Below, one piece after another: positions 52,001 to 59,950 of a DNA stretch of 64,000 bases. Positions within the stretch are counted from its first letter, which is position 1, and every line of letters starts with the position of its first letter. The position numbers and the translations under genes were made by a program. The DNA is taken from positions 1 through 64,000 of the forward strand of contig NZ_BCYY01000006.1 in NCBI RefSeq assembly GCF_001598435.1. Direction: 5' to 3'. The DNA comes from Sphingomonas pituitosa NBRC 102491. Its GTDB lineage: Bacteria > Pseudomonadota > Alphaproteobacteria > Sphingomonadales > Sphingomonadaceae. The notes beneath the pieces were generated by a model that was given only the letters and a program-made list of their open reading frames with translations, was not told the DNA's origin and made no database searches.

Positions 52001-52016
52001 ACGTGCTAGTGCACGT
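52001..52016. promoter_or_regulatory. Inverted repeat upstream of helix-turn-helix protein
   Basis: ACGTGC-TAGT-GCACGT, a perfect 6-base inverted repeat with a 4-base spacer, lies 24 bases before the GTG start of the following gene, in an AT-rich promoter-like stretch. It could be an autoregulatory operator. Confidence 0.4.
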
Positions 52017-52039
52017 TTAGTACATGGGGGTCGAAAACG

Positions 52040-52930
52040 GTGCTTCAGGCGGCAACTACGAATCCGGAGCTACTGCCTGCGCGATGGATCGAGATCGCAG
52101 AGCATCCGAATTTCGGCATCGCGGCGCGGCATTTCGCCGCCAACATTCTTGCTGCCGCCTATGAAGACAAGACCTTGGCGGCGGTATTCAAGGATGCCGG
52201 CCACTATATAGCCGCCATGTCCGCCGCCTATCTGGATACGCGGGGCGGCCTTACCCACACGCTGCTGCGGCAGATCTGCGCCGCAACCGGCCTGCTGACC
52301 GCCAATCGCGCGGCGGCGCTGATCGACTTCATGCTGCACCTGGGCGCGCTCGAAACGGCGCCGGACAATGGCTATCGGACCACCCCCGCCTTCCAGAAGG
52401 CATGGTGCCGGCACATTCAGGCGGCGCTGGAGCCCGCCGTCCTGCTCGATCCCGCGCTGGCACCCGTTCCGGCGGCTCTCGACGATCCGGCGACGTACCA
52501 GCAATTCCTCAGCATCCAGGCCAGCCGCCTCTACGCGCTGACCAGCGAGCCCGACCCCTTCCCCAGCCTGCGCGCGTCCTTCCTGCATCCGCTGGCCGGT
52601 TGCGCCATCCTCCACACGCTGGCGCTGGCCTGCACCGACGAGCGCTTCGACCCGATCGAGAGTGCGACAGTACCGCTGGCGGATCTGTCGCGACGCTTCG
52701 CAGTCTCCCAGCCGCATGTCCGCCGCCTGCTCAAGCGGGCGGAAGCGAACCGCTTCCTCCTGCATGTCGGCCCCAGTCGCCGCGCCTTCCACCCCGATGG
52801 GTTCCCGACCATCCGCTACCATTATGCAGCGCATCTGGCCGAGCTCATCGAATGCGGCAGGCTCCTCCTGGCCAGCCTGGCGGATGACAGCGCCGTGCCG
52901 GAGCGGCATCCCGAATGCACCGACGCCTGA
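52040..52930 (+). CDS. Probable transcriptional regulator, family not recognised
   Basis: A 296-residue cytoplasmic protein from a GTG start. The region VPLADLSRRFAVSQPHVRRL near residue 215 reads as a helix-turn-helix, and an earlier winged-helix-like segment (LLRQICAATGLLTANRAAAL) may be a second one. The rest is helical with no motif I know. An inverted repeat sits in its promoter. It has no partner gene in a common operon. Confidence 0.6.
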   Translation: MLQAATTNPELLPARWIEIAEHPNFGIAARHFAANILAAAYEDKTLAAVFKDAGHYIAAMSAAYLDTRGGLTHTLLRQICAATGLLTANRAAALIDFMLHLGALETAPDNGYRTTPAFQKAWCRHIQAALEPAVLLDPALAPVPAALDDPATYQQFLSIQASRLYALTSEPDPFPSLRASFLHPLAGCAILHTLALACTDERFDPIESATVPLADLSRRFAVSQPHVRRLLKRAEANRFLLHVGPSRRAFHPDGFPTIRYHYAAHLAELIECGRLLLASLADDSAVPERHPECTDA

Positions 52931-52943
52931 ACGGCCGGCGTCG

Positions 52944-53345
52944 CTAGACGACCGTCCATGCCTGCGCGGCAAACCGATCCCAGAGCCCGGCCGCGCCCGC
53001 GCGCCAGCAGGTGACATCCTCCCCGCCGAGGATCACCCAAAGCTTGCCGTCGGGCGCCGCCATCGCTGCGTCGGTGCGCGAGGGCGTCGCATTGCCGCTC
53101 GGATGCGAGTGCCAATAGCCGAGCAGCGCCGGGCCGCCCGCCCGCTCGGCCCGGAGCGCGGCGAACAGGGCCGCCGGATCGATCTCGAAGCGGATCTCGG
53201 GCGCATCGGAAACGTTTGCACACTCGGTGAAGCGTTCGATCTCCCCTTCGGTGCCCAGCAACAGCCCGCACGCTTCCCGCGGCACGGCCGCCGCAGAAGC
53301 TTTTTTCATACCGTCCAGTATAGATCTTGAAATCGTAACGCCCAT
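52944..53345 (-). CDS. Stand-alone JAMM/Mov34 metalloprotease-like protein
   Basis: A 133-residue MPN+ domain protein. The JAMM zinc site is complete: Glu24 (CGLLLG region), His79 and His81 in HSHPSG, and Asp92. Such proteins remove ubiquitin-like modifiers or sulfur-carrier fusions, or cleave small-molecule peptides. No E1-like or ubiquitin-like partner gene is adjacent. It is divergent from rluD with under 20 bases between starts. Confidence 0.85.
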   Translation of the reverse strand: MGVTISRSILDGMKKASAAAVPREACGLLLGTEGEIERFTECANVSDAPEIRFEIDPAALFAALRAERAGGPALLGYWHSHPSGNATPSRTDAAMAAPDGKLWVILGGEDVTCWRAGAAGLWDRFAAQAWTVV

Positions 53346-53363
53346 GCCCATTTCCGGTAAAAC

Positions 53364-54320
53364 ATGAATCAGGGGGTTTCCATCTTAGAAGCGCGGATTG
53401 CGGACGAGGCGCATGGCTGGCGGCTCGACCGTGCCTTGACCGATGCGCTGCCGACGCTGTCGCGCGAGCGCGTGAAGGCGCTGATCTCCTCCGGCGCGGT
53501 GACTGGCCCCGACGGCAACCTCGCACGCGACCCCGCCCGCAAGGCGACCGGCGGCGCGGTCTTCCAGGTCATCGTGCCCGATCCCGCGCCCGCGCACAAC
53601 GAGGCGCAGGATATTCCGCTCAACGTGGTGTTCGAAGACGAGCATCTGATCGTGATCGACAAGCCGGCGGGACTCGTCGTCCATCCGGCCGCCGGCAATC
53701 TCGACGGCACGCTGGTCAATGCCCTGCTCCACCACTGCGCCGGCCAGCTTTCGGGTATCGGCGGCGTCGCGCGGCCGGGCATCGTCCACCGGATCGACAA
53801 GGACACCTCCGGCCTGATGGTCGCCGCGAAGACCGACCGCGCGCATGTCGGCCTGGCCCATCAGTTCAAGGCGCACAGCATCGACCGGCGCTACCAGGCG
53901 ATCGCCAGCGGCCGGGTGCTCGCCGCATCGGGCACGGTTCGCGCGCCGCTCGCCCGCTCGCCCAGCAATCGCAAGAAAATCGCGGTGTGCGCGGAAGGGC
54001 ATGGCAAGCATGCGACTACCCATTGGCGCAAAATTCGCGAACTACGCGATGCAAGTTACATAGAATGCAGGCTGGAGACCGGGCGCACGCATCAGGTGCG
54101 CGTCCACATGGCATCGATCGGCCACCCGCTGGTCGGGGACCCTCTATATGGAAGTATGCGTTCCACCCACCGCGGACTTCTGGCAACCTTGGGTTTCCAG
54201 CGTCAGGCCTTGCATGCGGCACGTCTCGGGTTCATCCACCCGATAAATAGCAACGCTTTGGCGTTCGATAGCGAAATGCCTGCAGACATGCAGGAACTGT
54301 TCAACCAGCTTCTCGTATGA
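53364..54320 (+). CDS. rluD: 23S rRNA pseudouridine synthase RluD family
   Basis: A 318-residue RluA-family synthase with an N-terminal S4 domain (about 18-75). The catalytic Asp145 is in HRIDKDTSGL, the hallmark motif. It modifies uridines in helix 69 of 23S rRNA (RluD) or related sites. The C-terminal 40 residues are less GC-rich than the rest. Confidence 0.9.
   Translation: MNQGVSILEARIADEAHGWRLDRALTDALPTLSRERVKALISSGAVTGPDGNLARDPARKATGGAVFQVIVPDPAPAHNEAQDIPLNVVFEDEHLIVIDKPAGLVVHPAAGNLDGTLVNALLHHCAGQLSGIGGVARPGIVHRIDKDTSGLMVAAKTDRAHVGLAHQFKAHSIDRRYQAIASGRVLAASGTVRAPLARSPSNRKKIAVCAEGHGKHATTHWRKIRELRDASYIECRLETGRTHQVRVHMASIGHPLVGDPLYGSMRSTHRGLLATLGFQRQALHAARLGFIHPINSNALAFDSEMPADMQELFNQLLV
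54293..54317 (+). promoter_or_regulatory. Possible EcfG-type promoter for rpoH
   Basis: GGAAC (54293-54297), 16 bases, CGTA (54314-54317): one base from the consensus CGTT. It lies in the end of rluD, 64 bases upstream of the rpoH ATG. rpoH genes are EcfG targets in several alphaproteobacteria, which makes this match worth noting. Confidence 0.4.
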
Positions 54321-54380
54321 GTTTTGGGTGCCCGAGTCCCGTCGTTTGGACCGGCACCCGTTGGAAAGGGAGACACGATC

Positions 54381-55286
54381 ATGGCTAGCGGCAGCAACGT
54401 CCCCGCGACGATTCCCGCGCTCGGTGGCGAGGCGAGCCTCAATCGCTACCTGGCCGAGATCAAGAAATTTCCGATCCTGAGCCCCGAGCAGGAATATATG
54501 CTCGCCAAGCGGTTCCAGGAACATGGCGACACCGATGCGGCGGCGCAGCTGGTCACCTCGCACCTTCGCCTCGTGGCGAAGATCGCGATGGGCTATCGCG
54601 GCTATGGCCTGCCGGTGTCCGAGCTGATCTCCGAAGGCAATATCGGCCTGATGCAGGGCGTGAAGAAGTTCGAGCCCGATCGCGGCTTCCGCCTCGCCAC
54701 CTATGCGATGTGGTGGATCCGCGCCTCGATCCAGGAATTTATCCTGCGCAGCTGGTCGCTCGTGAAGATGGGCACCACCGCCGCGCAGAAGAAGCTGTTC
54801 TTCAACCTGCGCCGGATGAAGGCCAAGCTCGACGCGTTCGAGGACGGCGATCTCAGCCCTGAGAACCTCGCCAAGATCGCTACCGATCTGGGCGTGACCG
54901 AGGACGAGGTCACCTCGATGAACCGCCGTATGGCGATGGGCGGGGATACCTCGCTCAACGTGCCGATGCGCGAGGATGGCGAGAGCCAGTGGCAGGACTG
55001 GCTGGCCGATGAAGGCCCGCTGCAGGACGAGGCCGTTGCCGAAGCGCAGGAGGCCGATGTCCGCCACGACATGCTCGTCTCGGCGATGGAAGACCTGAAC
55101 GAGCGCGAGAAGCACATCCTCACCGAGCGTCGCCTGACCGACGATCCCAAGACGCTCGAGGAACTGAGCCAGGTCTATGGCGTGTCGCGCGAGCGCGTCC
55201 GCCAGATCGAGGTGCGCGCGTTCGAGAAGCTGCAAAAGGCGATGATGCGCCTCGCCGGCGATCGCCGCCTGCTCGCCACCCACTGA
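54381..55286 (+). CDS. rpoH: RNA polymerase sigma factor RpoH (sigma-32)
   Basis: A 301-residue sigma factor. The RpoH box QKKLFFNLR in region 2-3 is present, along with region 2.3/2.4 (YAMWWIRASIQEFIL) and region 4.2 (LEELSQVYGVSRERVRQIE). It controls the heat shock regulon. The ATG at 54381 follows GGGAG. Confidence 0.95.
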   Translation: MASGSNVPATIPALGGEASLNRYLAEIKKFPILSPEQEYMLAKRFQEHGDTDAAAQLVTSHLRLVAKIAMGYRGYGLPVSELISEGNIGLMQGVKKFEPDRGFRLATYAMWWIRASIQEFILRSWSLVKMGTTAAQKKLFFNLRRMKAKLDAFEDGDLSPENLAKIATDLGVTEDEVTSMNRRMAMGGDTSLNVPMREDGESQWQDWLADEGPLQDEAVAEAQEADVRHDMLVSAMEDLNEREKHILTERRLTDDPKTLEELSQVYGVSRERVRQIEVRAFEKLQKAMMRLAGDRRLLATH

Positions 55287-55293
55287 TCCGGAC

Positions 55294-55325
55294 GGCGGTT
55301 CCCGCAAGCGATTGCAGGAACCGCC
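55294..55325. terminator. Hairpin after rpoH
   Basis: GGCGGTTCC (55294-55302) and GGAACCGCC (55317-55325) form a 9-base perfect stem 7 bases after the rpoH stop, with a 14-base loop and no T-tract. It is the likely end or attenuation point of the rpoH transcript before mtgA. Confidence 0.45.
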
Positions 55326-55344
55326 CCGGCTGGGGCATGGCGGT

Positions 55345-56091
55345 GTGGTGACGAAGAATCGTGCCCGCTCCTCCTCCCCCCGCCGCTCGCCCCAAAAGGC
55401 GCGCAAGCCCTGGTGGCGCCGCCTGATCGTGCTGGGGTTCCAATGCGTTTTCGGCTTCGTGCTGCTGTCTCTGCTGATGGTGACGGTGTACCGCTTCGTG
55501 CCGCCGCCCATCACCTGGACGATGATCGGCGACGTGTTCGCAGGCCACGGCGCGACCAAGGACTGGATGCCGCTCCGCCAGATCGATCCCAGCATGGCCC
55601 GCGCGGTGATCGCGGGCGAGGATGCGCGCTTCTGCCAGCACAACGGCTTCGACTTCGCGGCGATCGAGAAGGCCTATCAGCGCAACAGCGACGGCAAGCA
55701 CAAGATTCGCGGCGGCTCGACGATCAGCCAGCAGACCGCGAAGAACGTGTTCCTGTGGCAGGGCGGCGGCTATTTCCGGAAGGGCCTCGAGGCTTATTTC
55801 ACCGTGCTGATCGAGAATATCTGGGGCAAGCGGCGGATCATGGAGGTGTACCTCAACGTCGCCGAGACCGGCATCGGCACCTACGGCGTCAACGCCGGGG
55901 CCGACCGCTACTTCCATCACGACGCATCGCAGCTCTCGGACCGCGAGGCGGCGCTGATCGCCGCGGTGCTGCCGCTGCCGAAGAAGCGCGCCGCGATCGA
56001 CCCGCGCGGGTTCACCCGGAAATACGGCAACAAGATCAATGCACGGATCAACGTCGTCGCGGGCAACGGGCTGGATCGCTGCCTGCAGTGA
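55345..56091 (+). CDS. mtgA: Monofunctional peptidoglycan glycosyltransferase
   Basis: About 248 residues from GTG at 55345. A cytoplasmic basic tail and one membrane helix (about 30-52) precede the GT51 domain with EDARFCQHNGFD, GGSTISQQTAKN and IMEVYLNVAETGIGTYG, all catalytic motifs of transglycosylases. It polymerises lipid II without cross-linking. It has no transpeptidase domain, which defines MtgA. Confidence 0.9.
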   Translation: MVTKNRARSSSPRRSPQKARKPWWRRLIVLGFQCVFGFVLLSLLMVTVYRFVPPPITWTMIGDVFAGHGATKDWMPLRQIDPSMARAVIAGEDARFCQHNGFDFAAIEKAYQRNSDGKHKIRGGSTISQQTAKNVFLWQGGGYFRKGLEAYFTVLIENIWGKRRIMEVYLNVAETGIGTYGVNAGADRYFHHDASQLSDREAALIAAVLPLPKKRAAIDPRGFTRKYGNKINARINVVAGNGLDRCLQ

Positions 56092-56121
56092 GGCTCCAGC
56101 GCGCCTGAACCGCCACCACTT

Positions 56122-56214
56122 CCGTCATGCCAGCGAAAGCTGGCATCTCCACGGGGCCGGGCGACACCGTCGCAGCGCTCCTGATGGAGATGCCAGCTTT
56201 CGCTGGCATGACGG
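56122..56214. repeat. REP-like paired palindrome (copy 2)
   Basis: The 29-base arm at 56122-56150 is a perfect inverted copy of 56186-56214, with 35 bases between. Each arm also folds on itself (CCAGC-GAAA-GCTGG). The arm sequence (CCGTCATGCCAGCGAAAGC...) matches the left arm of the repeat at 30954 base for base over 29 positions. It lies between mtgA and the convergent small gene. Confidence 0.85.
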
Positions 56215-56238
56215 TTTAGGGAGTGTTTTAGGCCGTCG

Positions 56239-56499
56239 TTACTTCGCCGCGTCCTTGGCTGCGTCGCCGACATCCTTCGCGGCATCGCCGACGCTGCTCG
56301 CAGCGCTGGTCACCGCGTCGGTCTTGGCGTTCTCGCGGGCATTCTGGTTGAACAGGTAGAAGGCGCCGATCACCACCGCGATCAGCACGGCCAGCCCGAT
56401 CAGGGTCATGCCGGCACCACCGCCGCTGCGGCGCTCGATCACCGTGGTGTGGGTCGCGCGGTCGGTTGCCACGCCGTCTTCAACGATACGGTCGGCCAT
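56239..56499 (-). CDS. 86-residue stress-type membrane protein with repeat tail
   Basis: A cytoplasmic N-terminus with DRATHTTVIERR, one membrane helix (about 30-52) and a tail made of the near-repeat SVGDAAKDVGDAAKDAAK, like CsbD or late-embryogenesis-like stress proteins. The ATG at 56499 has GAGGAGAG before it. An EcfG-type promoter lies 30 bases upstream. Confidence 0.75.
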   Translation of the reverse strand: MADRIVEDGVATDRATHTTVIERRSGGGAGMTLIGLAVLIAVVIGAFYLFNQNARENAKTDAVTSAASSVGDAAKDVGDAAKDAAK

Positions 56500-56530
56500 G
56501 ATCGTCTCTCCTCGGTTAACTGGCGACAGC

Positions 56531-56556
56531 AACCGAGGGGACGAAGTTATGGTTCC
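56531..56556 (-). promoter_or_regulatory. EcfG-type promoter for the 86-residue protein
   Basis: On the minus strand, GGAAC (56556-56552), 17 bases, GGTT (56534-56531). It differs from the consensus CGTT by one base in the same way as the nepR promoter. The predicted transcript start is about 20-25 bases before the ATG. Confidence 0.65.
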
Positions 56557-56569
56557 CTAACCGCTTGTC

Positions 56570-56893
56570 TCAGAACGGGAGCTTGAAGCCCGGCGGCAGC
56601 GGCAGGCCGCTGGTCATCTTGCTCATCGCTTCCGAGGAGGCCGCATCGGCCTTGACCCGCGCATCGTTGAACGCAGCGACCAGCAGGTCCTCCAGCATCG
56701 CCTTTTCGGCGACGTTGACCAGCGAATCGTCGATCGCGATGCCGATGATGCGGCCCTTGGCGCTGGCCGTCACCTTGACGAGACCGCCGCCCGAAACGCC
56801 TTCGACCTCGACCGAGTCGAGGCTCGCCTGCGCCTTGGTGAGTTCGGCCTGCACGTTCTGCGCCATGGCCATGATGTCTTCGAGGCTCTTCAT
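56570..56893 (-). CDS. YbaB/EbfC family nucleoid-associated protein
   Basis: A 107-residue YbaB-type DNA-binding protein; MAMAQNVQAELTKAQASLD and VEGVSGGGLVKVTASAKG match the family. The start overlaps the dnaX stop (ATGA), the universal arrangement for this family. It likely modulates chromosome structure. Confidence 0.92.
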   Translation of the reverse strand: MKSLEDIMAMAQNVQAELTKAQASLDSVEVEGVSGGGLVKVTASAKGRIIGIAIDDSLVNVAEKAMLEDLLVAAFNDARVKADAASSEAMSKMTSGLPLPPGFKLPF

Positions 56894-58548
56894 CCGTCAC
56901 TCCCGGTCTTGGTCCAGCCGATCAGTTCGGCATCAGGAAAAGCTTGCATCGCGGCGGCGACGATCGGCGACGCGAGCACCGCCTCGCGCTCGGCCGCTTC
57001 CTTCGCCGCCTGTTCCTCGCGCAGCGTCATCGCGGTGGCGCCGTCGACGAGGGTAATCTTCCAATGTACGCCCGTGCTGTCCTTGAGCGCCCCGCCCAGC
57101 TCGCGCACGAAATCCTGCGGCAGCGGCCGCGCCGCGCCGAAATCGATCTCGCTGCCCTCGAACCGCACCGGCCGCATGTAATCGCGGACGAACATCGCGA
57201 GCTGGAGCCGGCGATGTTCCTCGAGATGCTCGGCAAGCTCGGTGAGGTTGGTCGGCAGTACCGGTCCGGTTTCCTGCACCGTCGCCGGGGCAGGCGCGGT
57301 CGGCGACGCAGCCGCCGCGACCGGCGCACCGGCGGGCACGGCGATGTTGCCGCTGAGGATCTGCTTCGCCAGCTCGCCCGGATCGGGCAGTTGCGCGGCG
57401 TGGATCACCCGCAGCAGCGCCATCTCGGTCGCCTCGATCGGCAGTGCCGCCTTGGCGACCTCGTCATGGCCGCGCAGCAGCAGCTGCCACAGCCGGTGCA
57501 GCGCCGGGAAGGACAGCCGGCTCGCCCAGCCCTCCATCGCCTCGCGCTCCTCGGTTGACTGGCCGGAGAGGCGATGCGTGCCGAGCTTGACCAGGGTCAC
57601 ACCGTGGACCGTCTCGAGCAGCGCCCGCAGCACCGCCAGCGGATCGACACCCAGATCATATTGCGCCCGCAAGCCCGCCAGCGCCTGCTGGGCCTGGCCT
57701 TCGACCAGCGTGCCGAACAGCGCCCGGTTCGCGCCGCGATCGGACAGGCCGAGCATCTGGCGCACGGCTTCGGCCTTCACCCCCTCGCCTTCCAGCCCCG
57801 CATGCGCGATCGCCTGGTCGAGGATCGACAGGCCGTCGCGCGCCGACCCTTCCGCCGCGCGGGCGACCAGCGCCAGCGCCTCGGGCTCGGCTTCGACATG
57901 CTCGGCCACGCACACGCGCGCGAAATGCTCGGCGAGCAGTTCGGCCGGGATGCGGCGCAGGTCGAAGCGCTGGCAGCGCGACAGCACCGTCACCGGCACC
58001 TTGTTCACCTCGGTGGTGGCGAACAGGAACTTCACATGCCCCGGCGGCTCCTCCAGCGTCTTCAGCAGCGCATTGAACGCGTTCTTCGACAGCATGTGGA
58101 CTTCGTCGATGATGTAGATCTTGTAGCGCGCCGAGACCGCGGCATAGCGCGATGCCTCGATGATCTCGCGCACGTCGTCGACGCCGGTATGGCTGGCGGC
58201 GTCCATCTCGATCACGTCGATATGGCGCCCCTCGGCGATCGCGCGGCACGGCTCGCACACCCCGCACGGATCGATCGTCGGGCCGCCCTGCCCGTCCGGG
58301 CCGATGCAGTTGAGCGCCTTGGCGATCAGCCGGGCGGTGGAGGTCTTGCCCACCCCGCGCACGCCGGTCAGCAGGAAGGCGTGCGCCAGCCGGTCGCGCC
58401 GGATCGCGTTGCCCAGCGTGGTGACCATCGCATCCTGCCCGATCAGCGCGCTGAACGTCTGCGGCCGGTATTTGCGGGCGAGCACGCGATAGGCTTCGCC
58501 GCGCTGCGGCTGCGGAGGTTCGTCGAGGCCAAGCAGGGAATCGGACAT
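56890..58548 (-). CDS. dnaX: DNA polymerase III subunit gamma/tau
   Basis: A 552-residue clamp-loader ATPase. Walker A GVRGVGKTS near 62-70, zinc-binding cysteines in CGVCEPC, Walker B IIDEVHMLS and the SRC motif LSRCQRFDLRR are present. The Pro/Ala-rich linker near 395-420 separates the ATPase from the tau C-terminal domain. No slippery frameshift heptamer stands out. The ATG at 58548 is preferred to the GTG one codon upstream. Confidence 0.95.
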   Translation of the reverse strand: MSDSLLGLDEPPQPQRGEAYRVLARKYRPQTFSALIGQDAMVTTLGNAIRRDRLAHAFLLTGVRGVGKTSTARLIAKALNCIGPDGQGGPTIDPCGVCEPCRAIAEGRHIDVIEMDAASHTGVDDVREIIEASRYAAVSARYKIYIIDEVHMLSKNAFNALLKTLEEPPGHVKFLFATTEVNKVPVTVLSRCQRFDLRRIPAELLAEHFARVCVAEHVEAEPEALALVARAAEGSARDGLSILDQAIAHAGLEGEGVKAEAVRQMLGLSDRGANRALFGTLVEGQAQQALAGLRAQYDLGVDPLAVLRALLETVHGVTLVKLGTHRLSGQSTEEREAMEGWASRLSFPALHRLWQLLLRGHDEVAKAALPIEATEMALLRVIHAAQLPDPGELAKQILSGNIAVPAGAPVAAAASPTAPAPATVQETGPVLPTNLTELAEHLEEHRRLQLAMFVRDYMRPVRFEGSEIDFGAARPLPQDFVRELGGALKDSTGVHWKITLVDGATAMTLREEQAAKEAAEREAVLASPIVAAAMQAFPDAELIGWTKTGSDG

Positions 58549-58642
58549 CACCGACCTATCTAGGGACCCGCGCGGCGTTTGTCGAAGCAGCAGGCACGAT
58601 CGGCTGTGGATAGCCCGGCGCGCATCACGATGTGGTGAGGGT

Positions 58643-58731
58643 GGGAGCCGGAACGACCCGGGACGAAATCGTTACGGCTGCTTCCTTCCGGACCTGACCG
58701 GGTTGGCGACGATCCCGTCCGCCCGACTCCC
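58643..58731 (-). ncRNA. ffs: Signal recognition particle RNA (4.5S type)
   Basis: On the minus strand, GGGAGTCGGGC at the 5' end pairs with GGCTCCC at the 3' end, and the apical domain GGTCAGGTCCGGAAGG-AAGCAGCC is the universally conserved Ffh-binding loop. It lies just upstream of dnaX on the same strand, its usual place. About 89-95 bases. Confidence 0.92.
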
Positions 58732-58784
58732 GCGGCGCATATGGGGGAAGCCGCCGCGGGTGGCAAGGGCCGATTTCCGCGGCC

Positions 58785-58913
58785 TCAGCCGGTGACCTGG
58801 AACAGCTTCCACAGCACGAGCCACAGCATGGCCACCAGAGAAACCAGCGCGATCACGCCGGCTGTTGTGGGCCCGAAGCCCGATTGACGACGATGGGAAC
58901 GGTCGAGACGCAT
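58785..58913 (-). CDS. 42-residue membrane protein with hairpin-occluded ribosome site
   Basis: A short protein with a basic, polar N-terminus (MRLDRSHRRQSGFG) and one hydrophobic helix (VIALVSLVAMLWLVLWKLF). The ribosome site AGGAGGG nine bases before the ATG is strong but sits in a perfect 11-base-pair hairpin. It lies downstream of ecfG on the same strand. The function is unknown. Confidence 0.65.
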   Translation of the reverse strand: MRLDRSHRRQSGFGPTTAGVIALVSLVAMLWLVLWKLFQVTG

Positions 58914-58914
58914 G

Positions 58915-58946
58915 AAACCTGCCCTCCTGCAAGGAAGGGCAGGTTT
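58915..58946 (-). promoter_or_regulatory. Hairpin covering the ribosome binding site
   Basis: On the minus strand, AAACCTGCCCT pairs with AGGGCAGGTTT around a 10-base loop. The second arm and loop end contain the ribosome site of the 42-residue gene, and the start codon follows one base after the stem. It could be a translational switch, or the end of the ecfG transcript. Confidence 0.5.
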
Positions 58947-59002
58947 TCACGATGTGCGTCGGGGTACCATAGGGAATGTCCACAGGCGCGTGGCCGGGTG
59001 GC

Positions 59003-59653
59003 TCAGCGTTCGCGGCTGAGCTCGTCCACTTCACCCATGATGGTGTCGAGCGCGGTGCGCCCGTCCTCGTTGAGCGCGGTCGAGCGGCGCGAGGGCAGCT
59101 GCCCCTCGGACATCAGCGCTTCCAGCGCCACGCGGCCACGCGCGACACGGCTCTTGATGGTGCCCACCGCCACCTGGCAGATCTCGGCGGCTTCTTCATA
59201 GGCGAAGCCGCCCGCGCCGACCAGGATCAGCGCCTCGCGCTGCGGCTGCGGCAGGTGCAGCAGCGCGCGCTGCATGTCCGCCAGCTCGACATGGCGATCC
59301 TGGCTCGCCGGCGCGGCCAGCAGGCGATCGGCGACCAGATCGTCCCATTCGCCCTTGAAGCGCGCGCGGCGCATCTGGCTGAGATAGAGGTTGCGCAGGA
59401 TGATGAAGGTCCAGGCGCGCATGTTGGTGCCGGCCTGGAAGCGCTTGCGCGCCGCCCATGCCTTCAGCAGCGTCTCCTGCACCAGATCGTCGGCCAGGTC
59501 GCGGCTGCCCGAGAGCGAGCGGCCGAACGCGCGCAGGTGCGGAATCACCTGCGCCAGCTGCGTCTTGAACTCGGGATCCGACAGCGAAACATGTTCCACC
59601 GGGGCCGCAGGCGCGCCCGGTTCGTCGTGATCCGTGTGGGTGGGTTCCGTCAT
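59003..59653 (-). CDS. ecfG: ECF sigma factor EcfG (general stress response)
   Basis: A 216-residue ECF sigma factor of the EcfG (ECF15) group. Region 2 reads AFGRSLSGSRDLADDLVQETLLKAW and region 4 ALILVGAGGFAYEEAAEICQVAVGTIKSRVARGR. It is held inactive by NepR until phosphorylated PhyR binds NepR. The ATG at 59653 has GGGAA before it; an upstream start would add 33 residues unlike the family. It lies downstream of phyR with a tiny gene between. Confidence 0.92.
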   Translation of the reverse strand: MTEPTHTDHDEPGAPAAPVEHVSLSDPEFKTQLAQVIPHLRAFGRSLSGSRDLADDLVQETLLKAWAARKRFQAGTNMRAWTFIILRNLYLSQMRRARFKGEWDDLVADRLLAAPASQDRHVELADMQRALLHLPQPQREALILVGAGGFAYEEAAEICQVAVGTIKSRVARGRVALEALMSEGQLPSRRSTALNEDGRTALDTIMGEVDELSRER

Positions 59654-59748
59654 GCATTCCCGATCGTTTGCGCGCAGGGCGTCGCGGTTCGTTGCCAAGC
59701 TGGTGTCGGAGGGCTCGATTGCAAGCATTTTGCGATGAAGCACGCTCG

Positions 59749-59886
59749 TCAAACCAATAAGATTACAGCGAAAATCACAATGACCAGCAACATGCCGATA
59801 CCCAGCACATAACGCATCGCTCCGGTGGTCGCGCCGCCACGGGCGCGATCTGTGGAGATGGAGGCGGGTTCGTCTTGCTCAGCCAT
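59749..59886 (-). CDS. 45-residue membrane protein between phyR and ecfG
   Basis: ATG at 59886 gives a polar N-terminus (MAEQDEPASISTDRARGG) and one hydrophobic helix (YVLGIGMLLVIVIFAVILLV). It fits exactly into the 300-base gap between phyR and ecfG on the same strand. It is likely real because the hydrophobic segment is long and clean, but no homologous family comes to mind. Confidence 0.6.
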   Translation of the reverse strand: MAEQDEPASISTDRARGGATTGAMRYVLGIGMLLVIVIFAVILLV

Positions 59887-59950
59887 AACGGTTAAACACA
59901 CGAAGACCGTTTAGGGTCCGTACCGGGTGGAACCCGCCTCATTTTCCCGT

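Noticed and set aside
58646..58679. GGAAC-N15-CGTT on the plus strand inside the SRP RNA gene
   Set aside because: Spacing is 15, one base short of the EcfG consensus, no plus-strand gene follows, and the bases are explained by the conserved SRP RNA.
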